A stretch of 5,911 nucleotides of DNA from Pseudomonadota bacterium. GTDB lineage: Bacteria; Pseudomonadota; Alphaproteobacteria; Rhizobiales; Xanthobacteraceae. The DNA lies in assembly GCA_023390695.1 (NCBI GenBank), contig JAEWCJ010000457.1:1-5911 (forward strand), given 5' to 3'. This document shows positions 1 through 5,911 of this stretch, one piece after another. The notes beneath the pieces were generated by a model. That model was given only the letters and a program-made list of their open reading frames with translations, had not been told where the DNA came from and did not search any database. A program made the position numbers and the translations under genes. Positions within the stretch are counted from its first letter, which is position 1, and each line of letters begins with the position of its first letter.

Positions 1-1
1 G

Positions 2-412
2 GGCAAGGGCGACGTGATCGGCGGCTTTGCCGGTGCCACGGCCGATGCCTTCACCCTGTTCGAACGGCTCGAGACCAAACTTGAGCAATATCCCGGCCAG
101 CTCACCCGCGCGGCGGTCGAGCTCGCCAAGGACTGGCGGACGGACCGCTATCTACGCCGGCTGGAGGCCATGATGATCGTGGCCGACAAGGATACCACCC
201 TGGTCCTGACCGGTAACGGCGACGTGCTGGAACCGGAGGCGGGAATTGCAGGCATTGGTTCGGGCGGCAATTACGCCCTCGCGGCCGCGCGCGCGCTGGC
301 CGACGGCTCGCTCGATGCGGAAGCCATCGTCCGCAAGTCGCTCGATATCGCAGCCGATATCTGCGTCTACACCAATCGCAACGTCACCGTCGAAACCATA
401 AATGCGGCATGA
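2..412 (+). CDS. hslV: ATP-dependent protease subunit HslV (peptidase), 5'-truncated by window edge
   Basis: This is the proteolytic subunit of the cytoplasmic HslUV (ClpQY) protease. It forms a double hexameric ring that degrades substrates unfolded by HslU. The reading frame is open from base 2, and the upstream part, including the N-terminal catalytic threonine, lies outside the window. About 136 of the usual 175-185 residues are visible. They begin at [20 protein letters not shown], a highly conserved HslV segment, and continue through [21 protein letters not shown] sequence (here [17 protein letters not shown]), the [10 protein letters not shown] turn, the [16 protein letters not shown] helix and the C-terminal ICVYTN strand. 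The first in-frame GTG at 14 is an internal codon, not a start. The stop TGA (410-412) lies inside the following acetyltransferase gene, which suggests a compact operon with that gene and hslU. Nothing visible is degenerate. Identification is firm; only completeness is limited by the window. Confidence 0.96.
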   Translation, partial: GKGDVIGGFAGATADAFTLFERLETKLEQYPGQLTRAAVELAKDWRTDRYLRRLEAMMIVADKDTTLVLTGNGDVLEPEAGIAGIGSGGNYALAAARALADGSLDAEAIVRKSLDIAADICVYTNRNVTVETINAA

Positions 413-941
413 TCCCGGCCCGATCAGCTTTGTTCCGGTGGAGTCCAGCCATTATCCCTTGCTGCGGGCGTGGCTCGGTGAATCCCACATACAGGAATGG
501 TGGGGTAACCCCGAAGAGGAGCTCGGCTTCATCCGCGACATGGCGGAAGGACGCGATTCGACCCGCCCCTTCCTGATTGCTGTGAAAGGCAGCCCGGTCG
601 GCTATATCCAGTACTGGTTCATCGGCCATCATCAGAACGAGCAATGGATCAAGGACAACCCATGGCTTTTGGAATTTCCATCCGAGGCGGTAGGCGTCGA
701 CCTTTCGATCGGCTGTCCGAAACAGCTTTCTAAGGGTATCGGTTCTACAGCGCTGTCCACTTTCGTTTCCGTGCTGCGCGAGAAAGGCCATGCGACCATC
801 ATCATTGATCCTGATCGAAGCAACGAGCGGGCCGTTAGAGCTTACACAAAGGCTGGCTTCCGTCCCGTACCCCATCTGGAAGGACGCACTGGCGAAGTTC
901 TGATCATGCAACACGATCCCAACGCGAACGAGACAATATGA
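402..941 (+). CDS. GNAT-family N-acetyltransferase, AAC(6')-I-like, within the hslVU operon
   Basis: This 179-residue cytoplasmic enzyme is predicted to transfer an acetyl group from acetyl-CoA to an amine. It reads like the AAC(6')-I branch of GNAT (Acetyltransf_8-type). There is a WW pair near residue 33, then SPVGYIQ at 64-70, then GVDLSIG with an acidic residue at about 100. The acetyl-CoA-binding loop QLSKGIG is at 108-114. The segment [19 protein letters not shown] (135-153) matches the DPSPSN...AGF pattern of AAC(6')-Ib. The ATG at 402 lies inside the end of hslV (11-base overlap) without a clear Shine-Dalgarno. An in-frame GTG at 438 would cut into the first strand (FVPV), so 402 is preferred. 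The stop overlaps the hslU ATG (ATGA), which suggests translational coupling. One 60-base stretch (721-780) counts 53% GC against 65% for a sample of hslU, so its composition may differ slightly. The true substrate (aminoglycoside, small amine, protein lysine) cannot be told from sequence; actual resistance activity is not established. Confidence 0.88.
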   Translation: MRHDPGPISFVPVESSHYPLLRAWLGESHIQEWWGNPEEELGFIRDMAEGRDSTRPFLIAVKGSPVGYIQYWFIGHHQNEQWIKDNPWLLEFPSEAVGVDLSIGCPKQLSKGIGSTALSTFVSVLREKGHATIIIDPDRSNERAVRAYTKAGFRPVPHLEGRTGEVLIMQHDPNANETI

Positions 942-2245
942 ACGACTTCTCTCCCCGCGAAATCGTCTCCGAGCTTGACCGTTTCATCATCGGTCAGAGC
1001 GACGCCAAGCGCGCGGTCGCAATCGCGCTGCGCAACCGCTGGCGGCGATTGCAGCTTGACGAGAAGCTGCGCGAGGAGGTGCTGCCGAAGAACATCCTGA
1101 TGATCGGCCCCACCGGCGTCGGCAAGACCGAGATTTCGCGCCGCTTGGCCAAGCTGGCCGGCGCGCCTTTCATCAAGGTGGAAGCAACCAAATTCACCGA
1201 GGTCGGCTATGTCGGCCGCGACGTCGAGCAGATCGTGCGCGATCTGGTGGAAGTCGCCATCGCGCAAACCCGCGAAAGAAAACGCAAGGACGTGCAGGCG
1301 CGCGCGGAACTCGCCGCCGAGGAGCGCGTGATCAACGCATTGGTCGGTGAAGGTTCCAGCGCGGCCACCAAGGAATCCTTCCGCAAAAAGCTGCGCGCAG
1401 GTGAGCTCAACGACAAGGAAATCGAGGTCGAAGTGCAGTCCGGTGGCGGCGGCGGCATGCCGCTCTTCGACATTCCCGGAATGCCGGGCGCGCAGATGGG
1501 CGCCATCTCGATCGGCGATATCTTTGGCAAGCTTGGCGGACGCTCTAAGACCCGCCGGGTGACCGTCGCCGAGTCGCATGAAATCCTCATCAACGAGGAA
1601 TCCGACAAGCTTCTCGATCAGGAAATGCTGGTGCAGGACGCCATCAGGGCGGTCGAGAATAACGGCATCGTGTTCCTGGATGAGCTCGACAAGATCTGCG
1701 CGCGCGAAGGGCGGATGGGCGGCGACGTGTCGCGCGAAGGCGTGCAGCGTGACCTGTTGCCGCTGATCGAAGGCACCACCGTCTCGACCAAGCACGGTCC
1801 GGTGAAAACCGATCATATTCTTTTCATCGCATCGGGCGCGTTCCACATCTCCAAGCCGTCGGATCTTCTGCCGGAACTGCAAGGCCGTTTGCCAATCCGC
1901 GTCGAATTGCGCGCGCTCACCCGCGAGGATTTCCGCCGCATCCTGACCGACACGGAGGCCTCGCTCATCAAGCAATATATCGCGCTGATGAAGACGGAAG
2001 GTGTCACGCTCGATTTCACCGACGACGCCATCGACGCCATCGCCGACATCGCGGTCGCCGTGAATGCGAGCGTGGAAAATATCGGCGCGCGCCGTCTGCA
2101 GACAGTCATGGAGCGGGTGCTGGACGACATTTCCTTTACCGCCACCGATCGCACCGGCGAGACGCTGAAGATCGACGGCGATTATGTGCGCAAGTCGATC
2201 GGCGATCTGGCCAAGAATGCCGACCTGAGCCGGTTCATTCTCTGA
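938..2245 (+). CDS. hslU: HslU, AAA+ ATPase/unfoldase subunit of the HslUV protease
   Basis: HslU is a hexameric AAA+ ring that recognises and unfolds proteins using ATP and threads them into HslV. It is 435 residues, close to the 443 of E. coli, and appears complete. Visible motifs in order: IIGQ near residues 17-20; Walker A GPTGVGKT at 57-64; the pore-loop motif GYVGRD at 90-95; the inserted I-domain, roughly 110-215, with a glycine/methionine-rich loop ([18 protein letters not shown]); Walker B IVFLDEL at 244-250 followed by DKI; the arginine-containing [14 protein letters not shown] near 311-324; and sensor-2 GARRL at 383-387. The C-terminal tail LSRFIL is the conserved peptide that docks into HslV to activate it. 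The ATG overlaps the acetyltransferase stop by 4 bases and has no strong ribosome binding site, which fits translational coupling. No separate promoter is seen, so it should be expressed with hslV. Confidence 0.98.
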   Translation: MNDFSPREIVSELDRFIIGQSDAKRAVAIALRNRWRRLQLDEKLREEVLPKNILMIGPTGVGKTEISRRLAKLAGAPFIKVEATKFTEVGYVGRDVEQIVRDLVEVAIAQTRERKRKDVQARAELAAEERVINALVGEGSSAATKESFRKKLRAGELNDKEIEVEVQSGGGGGMPLFDIPGMPGAQMGAISIGDIFGKLGGRSKTRRVTVAESHEILINEESDKLLDQEMLVQDAIRAVENNGIVFLDELDKICAREGRMGGDVSREGVQRDLLPLIEGTTVSTKHGPVKTDHILFIASGAFHISKPSDLLPELQGRLPIRVELRALTREDFRRILTDTEASLIKQYIALMKTEGVTLDFTDDAIDAIADIAVAVNASVENIGARRLQTVMERVLDDISFTATDRTGETLKIDGDYVRKSIGDLAKNADLSRFIL

Positions 2246-2335
2246 GCCGGTTGCGTTTATTACCAGGAAATCGCTGCTTCACCTGAACGGCGCTTCGCCG
2301 CTCGCATCATTTGGCGCCCTGTCTCGCAAGAAGGG

Positions 2336-2365
2336 TTGACAGAAACCGCCTCCTCCATTTGTTAT
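2336..2365 (+). promoter_or_regulatory. Probable sigma-70-type promoter of the TonB-dependent receptor gene
   Basis: A perfect consensus -35 hexamer TTGACA lies at 2336-2341. The best -10 candidate at acceptable spacing is TGTTAT at 2360-2365 (18-base spacer, 4 of 6 consensus matches). TATGTT at 2363-2368 is an alternative but with a long 21-base spacer. Either -10 lies inside the palindromic operator described separately, so repressor binding would block RNA polymerase. The predicted transcript would have a short leader of roughly 20 bases. The -35 match is direct observation; the -10 assignment and start site are inference. Confidence 0.55.
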
Positions 2366-2379
2366 GTTATAACGTATCA
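2360..2379 (+). promoter_or_regulatory. Putative Zur (zinc uptake regulator) operator
   Basis: The sequence TGTTATGTTATAACGTATCA is an imperfect palindrome centred between 2369 and 2370. The two 10-base arms match at 8 of 10 positions, with a perfect GTTATAAC core (2366-2373). Fur-family Zur boxes of alphaproteobacteria are AT-rich palindromes built around a TGTTATAACA-like core, and this site resembles them, the left arm (TTATGTTATAAC) best. It ends 11 bases before the start codon of a receptor with ZnuD features and covers the likely -10 region, so zinc-loaded Zur would be expected to repress. A different Fur-family regulator (Fur, Mur, Irr) is possible, but their usual motifs fit less well. 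Confidence 0.6.
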
Positions 2380-2383
2380 TATC

Positions 2384-2388
2384 GGGGG
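2384..2388 (+). promoter_or_regulatory. Shine-Dalgarno candidate that bears on the receptor start codon
   Basis: A GGGGG run is the only purine-rich SD-like element before the receptor gene. It lies just 2 bases from the first ATG (2391) and 5 bases from the second, adjacent ATG (2394). The second spacing is more usual, so translation may begin at 2394 and shorten the protein by one residue. Both starts give the same signal peptide. Confidence 0.4.
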
Positions 2389-2390
2389 CG

Positions 2391-4526
2391 ATGATGAACT
2401 CGAGTAAACAAAAATACCTCACGGCAACAGCTATCACACTGATCTCGCTAGGCTTTCTTCAGACTGATCCAGTCACCGCACAAACCCGGCTTCCGGAAAT
2501 TGTAGTCACGGCCCCCAGCCCGATTCTCTCCGGCCGCTCGCCCGGCGAGATCGCCGGATTAGCGACCGGGATTCTTCCGGTTGTTGAAAACGTCTTCGCT
2601 CCGGTCACCGTGATTACCGGTCAGGACATCCTGGGCACGCCAGCCGGCACGCTGGGCGACACCATGTTCAGCAGGCCGGGCCTCACCTCATCCACCTTCG
2701 CGCCCGGCGCCAGCCGGCCAGTGATCCGCGGCCTCGATAATTTCCGTGTTCGCATTCAGGAAAACGGCATCGGCGCTCACGATCTCTCCGCCCTGGGTGA
2801 GGATCACGGCGTGCCGATCGACCCGCTGACAGCCGACCGGATCGAAGTCATCCGCGGCCCCGCCACCTTGCGTTGGGGCTCGCAGGCCATCGGCGGGGTG
2901 GTAAGCGCGGAGAACAACCGCATTCCGACCAGACGGATTGAAAACGGGTTCAACGCCCGCTTCCAAGGCGCGGCGACGAGCGTCGACAACAGCTACGAAA
3001 GCGCGGGCGCGATCGAAGCCGGCGGACAGAACGTCGCCATTCATGTCGATGCCTTCGACCGCCGCAGCGAAGACTACAAGATCCCGAACGGACAGAAGCA
3101 AGCCAACAGCTGGATGAACGCGCGCGGACATTCGCTCGGCGGCTCTTTCGTGTTCGACAACGGATTCGTCGGCGCCTCGGTGTCGCGCTATCAGAGCCGC
3201 TACGGTATTCCCGGCGAGGAAGCCGTGGAGCATCAATCGAGCATCGATCTCGATCAGACCAAGTTCAATGCGCGTGGTGAATATCGTCCGGAGACCGGCA
3301 TCATCTCCGCGGTACGTTTCTGGTTCGGCGCCACCAGCTATCAGCACGACGAACTGGGCAGCGAGGACGGCGTCACCGGAATTCTGTCCACGTTCAAGAA
3401 CAGGCAGCAGGAAGGCCGCATCGAACTGGAGCATGCGCAGATCGGTCCGTGGACCGGCGCGCTCGGATTCCAGTACGGCAACCAGCGCGTTTCTTCGAGC
3501 GGCGAGGCCGAAGAATTCCTGTTGCCGGCGCATGCCCGAAATGTCGCCGCGTATCTGTTCGAGGAATTGCAGATCAATCCGACTTTGAAATTCCAGGCTG
3601 CGGGCCGGATCGAACGGGCGACGGTCGACGGCACCGCCGGTCTTTTCACGTCAGACTTTCTGCCGGTCGTACCCGGTTTCGAGGAACCCATTCTCGAGGC
3701 CCGCAAGCGGTCGTTCCTTCCGGGCAGCGCCAGCGCCGGTTTGATCCAGCAGCTCCCATGGGACATCGAAGCAAGCCTGACAGCGCAATATGTCGAACGC
3801 GCGCCGACGGCGCCCGAATTGTTCGCCAAAGGCGCGCATCACGCGTCTGAGACGTTCGAAATCGGCAATCCCGATCTGAACAAGGAAAAAGCGGCAACGG
3901 TGGAGATCGGATTGCGGCGTGCGCAAGGTCCGCTTCGTTTCGAAGCGGCCACCTACTACACGAAATACAAGGGCTTCATCTACAAGAATTTCACCGGCAA
4001 TACCTGCGGCCACGACTTTGAAGACTGTATCGCAGGCGATGGCGAGGAACTCGACCAGATCGTCTATTCCCAGCGCGATGCGACGTTCAAGGGGGTCGAG
4101 GTCGCGTCACAGTTCGACTTGATTCCGGTTGCCGGAGGGATTTTCGGCATCGAGGGTCAATACGACATCGTCGATGCGCGGTTCAGCGACGGCAGCTATG
4201 TGCCGCGCATTCCGCCACAGCGTCTGGGCGGCGGAGTTTTCTGGCGGCACGACAACTGGTTTGCACGCGTGAACCTGCTGCATGCGTATGCGCAGAACAA
4301 GGTGGCGGAAAATGAAACACCGACCGGCGGCTATGACCTGCTCAATGCGGAGATCAGTTACCGGCAACAGCTCAAAGCATCCGACTTCGGTGCGAAGGAA
4401 GTGATCTGGGGCGTTGCCGGGAGAAATCTGCTGAACGACGACATTCGCAATCACGTTGCTTTCCGCAAGGACGAAATCCTGCAGCCGGGCCGCAACTTCA
4501 AGCTGTTTGCCAAAGTGCGGTTTTGA
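2391..4526 (+). CDS. TonB-dependent outer-membrane receptor, ZnuD-like, probable zinc uptake
   Basis: This complete 711-residue outer-membrane receptor is likely a 22-stranded barrel with an N-terminal plug, powered by TonB-ExbB-ExbD. A signal peptide spans about residues 1-30 (Lys-containing start, TATAITLISLGFL core, cleavage after PVTA). A TonB box LPEIVVTA follows at 34-41. The plug spans about 65-180 and includes APGASRPVIRGLDNFRVRIQ, EDHGVPIDPLTADRIEVIRG and the GGVVSAENNRIP end. The Asp138-His139 pair sits where Neisseria ZnuD has zinc-binding Asp-His. The barrel has ERAPTAPELFAKGAHHASET (His483-His484), followed directly by the family segment FEIGNPDL. It also has a loop TCGHDFEDC (539-546) with two Cys, a His and acidic residues. 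Near the end come NLLNDDIRNHVAFRKDEI and PGRNF, typical of ZnuD-type receptors. The terminal residue is Phe, as for BAM-inserted barrels. A Zur-like operator overlaps its promoter, supporting zinc as ligand. No inner-membrane zinc transporter gene is adjacent. Alternatives are a zincophore, other metal or haem receptor; TonB-receptor identity itself is near certain. Confidence 0.93.
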   Translation: MMNSSKQKYLTATAITLISLGFLQTDPVTAQTRLPEIVVTAPSPILSGRSPGEIAGLATGILPVVENVFAPVTVITGQDILGTPAGTLGDTMFSRPGLTSSTFAPGASRPVIRGLDNFRVRIQENGIGAHDLSALGEDHGVPIDPLTADRIEVIRGPATLRWGSQAIGGVVSAENNRIPTRRIENGFNARFQGAATSVDNSYESAGAIEAGGQNVAIHVDAFDRRSEDYKIPNGQKQANSWMNARGHSLGGSFVFDNGFVGASVSRYQSRYGIPGEEAVEHQSSIDLDQTKFNARGEYRPETGIISAVRFWFGATSYQHDELGSEDGVTGILSTFKNRQQEGRIELEHAQIGPWTGALGFQYGNQRVSSSGEAEEFLLPAHARNVAAYLFEELQINPTLKFQAAGRIERATVDGTAGLFTSDFLPVVPGFEEPILEARKRSFLPGSASAGLIQQLPWDIEASLTAQYVERAPTAPELFAKGAHHASETFEIGNPDLNKEKAATVEIGLRRAQGPLRFEAATYYTKYKGFIYKNFTGNTCGHDFEDCIAGDGEELDQIVYSQRDATFKGVEVASQFDLIPVAGGIFGIEGQYDIVDARFSDGSYVPRIPPQRLGGGVFWRHDNWFARVNLLHAYAQNKVAENETPTGGYDLLNAEISYRQQLKASDFGAKEVIWGVAGRNLLNDDIRNHVAFRKDEILQPGRNFKLFAKVRF

Positions 4527-4549
4527 TTGACGGCAGACATGCCGCGAAT

Positions 4550-4581
4550 TCCGCCCTCTCTCCATTTGGCGAGAGGGCGGA
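4550..4581. terminator. Strong hairpin between convergent genes, possible bidirectional terminator or REP-like element
   Basis: The arms CCGCCCTCTC (4551-4560) and GAGAGGGCGG (4571-4580) are perfectly complementary. A T-A pair extends them at 4550/4581, and the loop is 10 bases. The hairpin lies 23 bases after the receptor stop and about 60 bases after the smr stop on the other strand, the expected place for a shared terminator. Neither side has a clear T-run, so it is not a textbook intrinsic terminator. It may act with Rho, protect mRNA 3' ends, or be a copy of a dispersed palindromic repeat. Confidence 0.55.
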
Positions 4582-4641
4582 GCAAGCGGGCTACCAGTCA
4601 AAGCCATAGCTCGAACTGCTTTCGCTCGCCTTCTCTTCTGA

Positions 4642-5205
4642 TCAGCCCCGCAATTTTCGCAACCGCACATACAGCGCGCCTTCACCGCCATGGGCGAGCG
4701 CGGCCTCATCAAAACCCACGACGTAATCGCGGAAATCCGGCAGGGCGAGCCAGAGCGGCACCTGCCGCCGCAGCACGCCATGCTCGCGGTACATGTCACC
4801 GCGCGCCCCGGACGTTCCCTTGCCGGTAATCACCAGCACCAGCTTGCAGCCCTTGTTCTGCGAGGCGCGCAGGAAACGGAGCAAGGCGGCATGCGCCTCA
4901 TGCTGGGTATGGCCATGCAGATCGATGCGACCGTCGATCTCACGCTTCCCTCGCGCAATGCTTTGCTTGGTCCGGCGATCGATGGTCGCCAGCAGCGGCG
5001 GCGGCGCCTTCGCCGGTTGCGGCGTGACCGTCACCGGAGGGGCAACCTTACGAATTGGCCGTGCTGCCGGTTTCTCGATTTCGGCCTCGGGCTCAGATTT
5101 CGGCCGGCGCTTGCGCAGAGGTTTCACCGAACGTGTGACGGTCTCCCACAGCGCATGTTCATCCTGGGAAAGCCGCCGCCCTTTTCGGCCCCCATGTCCG
5201 TTCAT
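4642..5205 (-). CDS. Smr (small MutS-related) domain protein
   Basis: This 187-residue cytoplasmic protein has an Smr domain in its C-terminal half. Smr domains of MutS2 and related proteins bind or nick nucleic acid and have been linked to DNA processing and to rescue or quality control of stalled ribosomes. Motifs: RIDLHGHT at 93-100 (the LDLHG signature), ITGKGTSG at 126-133 and HGGEGALYV at 172-180. About 70 N-terminal residues are basic and Pro/Ala-rich (residues 30-70, many KR and PP), likely disordered. The first 25 residues (RRLSQDEHALWETVTRSVKPL) match the conserved start of Rhizobiales Smr proteins, which supports the ATG at 5205. No strong ribosome binding site is seen. The gene begins 24 bases after mltA ends, so the two are probably one transcript, and it converges on the receptor gene. 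Family assignment is firm; the exact cellular role is not known from sequence. Confidence 0.92.
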   Translation of the reverse strand: MNGHGGRKGRRLSQDEHALWETVTRSVKPLRKRRPKSEPEAEIEKPAARPIRKVAPPVTVTPQPAKAPPPLLATIDRRTKQSIARGKREIDGRIDLHGHTQHEAHAALLRFLRASQNKGCKLVLVITGKGTSGARGDMYREHGVLRRQVPLWLALPDFRDYVVGFDEAALAHGGEGALYVRLRKLRG

Positions 5206-5229
5206 GATCGTTTGTCCATAACTGCCGGT

Positions 5230-5910
5230 TTATGAACCGGGCTTTCCGTCGCTGCCCTTCCCCGGCTTGGATTTGGGAAGCGGTACCGCAGCATTGACCG
5301 ATCCGGTAGCCGGAGTGGTCCCGCGGCGAGAGGTTTTTGCTGCACTGCCTGCGACATCATCTGCAGCCTGTTTTGCCATTTTTGCCGACGCCTCGTCCGC
5401 CGGCTTGGGCAATGGCAGCGGCACCGAGCGGACAGTATTCGCAGGATCGAGTTCGTTGGGCACCAGCATTACGAAATGTCCGTGATGCTTGAAGCGGCCG
5501 GCGGCTCGCGCCGCCTCTTCGCCGGCACCCAGATAGATATCGGCACGGGCAGGTCCGACAATCGCGCCGCCGGTGTCCTGCGCGATCATCAGCCGCGCAA
5601 ACCGCGTATCCGGTTTTTCGGACTGGATCGGCAGCGTCACATCGATGAAGACCGGCATGCCGTAGGTGTGCAGCCTGCGATCCACCGCGATGGAGCGCGA
5701 CGCAGTCAGCGGCAGGCCTTGCGCACCGATCGCCTCTTCGTATTCCGACAGATCCGTCTCGCGGAAGAAAACATAGGACTTGTTCTCCCGCCGCAGTTTC
5801 TTGCCTTCCTCCGGATTCGCTTCCATGTATTCGCGAATCTTCTGCATCGAGATCTCGTCTTTCGAGACGATGTTCCGCTCAATCAGAAACCTGCCAATGG
5901 CCGTGTAGGC
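5230..5910 (-). CDS. mltA: Membrane-bound lytic murein transglycosylase A (MltA), 5'-truncated by window edge
   Basis: MltA cleaves the glycan strands of peptidoglycan in the periplasm, forming 1,6-anhydro-MurNAc ends. The frame is open to the window edge, and 226 C-terminal residues are visible. The visible start reads YTAIGRFLIERNIVSKDEIS, then SMQKIREYMEANPEE and SYVFFRE, all MltA-domain hallmarks. The 3D domain follows: LPLTASRSIAVDR, then AQDTGGAIVGPARADIYLG, containing two conserved Asp (about 112 and 124 of the visible part), one of which corresponds to the family's catalytic acid. The domain ends with AGRFKHHGHFVMLVPN. The in-frame ATG at 5847 is an internal Met. After the domain comes a tail of about 70 residues rich in Pro, Ala, Lys and Ser, with two similar VPLP..KP motifs, longer than in E. 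coli MltA and probably disordered. It is followed by smr 24 bases downstream. The signal peptide and N-terminal domain lie outside the window. Confidence 0.95.
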   Translation of the reverse strand, partial: AYTAIGRFLIERNIVSKDEISMQKIREYMEANPEEGKKLRRENKSYVFFRETDLSEYEEAIGAQGLPLTASRSIAVDRRLHTYGMPVFIDVTLPIQSEKPDTRFARLMIAQDTGGAIVGPARADIYLGAGEEAARAAGRFKHHGHFVMLVPNELDPANTVRSVPLPLPKPADEASAKMAKQAADDVAGSAAKTSRRGTTPATGSVNAAVPLPKSKPGKGSDGKPGS

Positions 5911-5911
5911 G

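Noticed and set aside
384..914. Open frame of 176 codons on the - strand opposite the acetyltransferase
   Set aside because: The + strand frame has clear GNAT motifs and operon overlaps on both sides, and the antisense translation resembles nothing known.
1438..1500. Glycine-rich GGC repeat in hslU as a possible repeat or slippage tract
   Set aside because: It encodes the glycine/methionine-rich loop of the HslU I-domain, which is normal in alphaproteobacterial HslU. The run is short and in frame.
842..1975. Long open frame of 377 codons on the - strand opposite hslU
   Set aside because: It lies antisense to a clearly functional hslU, has low-complexity Ala/Asp/His/Leu-rich translation and no recognisable domain. 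GC-rich codon bias produces such open frames.
2288..2300. Small hairpin CGGCG-CTT-CGCCG after hslU as an intrinsic terminator
   Set aside because: The stem is only 5 pairs with a 3-base loop and is not followed by a T-run. Too weak to call; read-through or Rho-dependent ending of hslU is equally likely.
2688..3533. Open frame of 281 codons on the - strand opposite the receptor gene
   Set aside because: It is antisense to an intact TonB-dependent receptor with plug and barrel motifs. The translation has no family hallmarks.
4690..5235. Open frames on the + strand across the smr gene (also 4793-5221 and 4527-4829)
   Set aside because: The - strand encodes a complete Smr domain with all signature motifs. 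The + strand translations are Arg/Ala-rich shadows without a ribosome binding site.
1..5911. A defence system, CRISPR array, prophage or toxin-antitoxin pair
   Set aside because: Every substantial reading frame is explained by protease, acetyltransferase, receptor, Smr or MltA genes. No regularly spaced repeats, nuclease operon or phage genes are seen.

Overview
The window looks like a chromosomal segment of an alphaproteobacterium, most likely of the order Rhizobiales and near the Bradyrhizobium/Afipia/Rhodopseudomonas group. This rests on the GC-rich coding sequence, the gene order hslV - GNAT acetyltransferase - hslU, the nearby convergent smr and mltA genes, and the flavour of the proteins. 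It is a judgement from memory of these families, not a database result.

Left part (1-2245, + strand): the hslVU protease operon. The 3' three quarters of hslV overlaps by 11 bases a GNAT-family N-acetyltransferase gene resembling AAC(6')-I enzymes. That gene overlaps hslU by 4 bases (ATGA). HslV (peptidase) and HslU (AAA+ unfoldase) form the ATP-dependent HslUV protease. The acetyltransferase between them is co-transcribed and probably translationally coupled, but its substrate is unknown.

Middle (2246-4581): a self-contained outer-membrane receptor unit. A TTGACA -35 element and an AT-rich imperfect palindrome resembling alphaproteobacterial Zur (zinc repressor) boxes lie just upstream of a complete 711-residue TonB-dependent receptor. 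The receptor carries hallmarks of the ZnuD zinc-receptor family: a plug segment with an Asp-His pair, a His-His segment in the barrel, a Cys-His-acidic loop and a characteristic C-terminus. Operator and receptor together support a zinc-repressed zinc (or zinc-complex) uptake gene. A perfect 10-bp-stem hairpin follows it.

Right part (4642-5911, - strand): a convergent gene pair, mltA (membrane-bound lytic transglycosylase A, 5' end outside the window) followed 24 bases later by a small Smr-domain protein gene. They converge on the receptor gene, with the hairpin between.

No RNA genes, CRISPR arrays, transposases or attachment sites were recognised. There is no gene-free stretch above 300 bases. 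The most interesting points are the Zur-box/ZnuD-like module set between housekeeping genes and the AAC(6')-like enzyme embedded in the hslVU operon.
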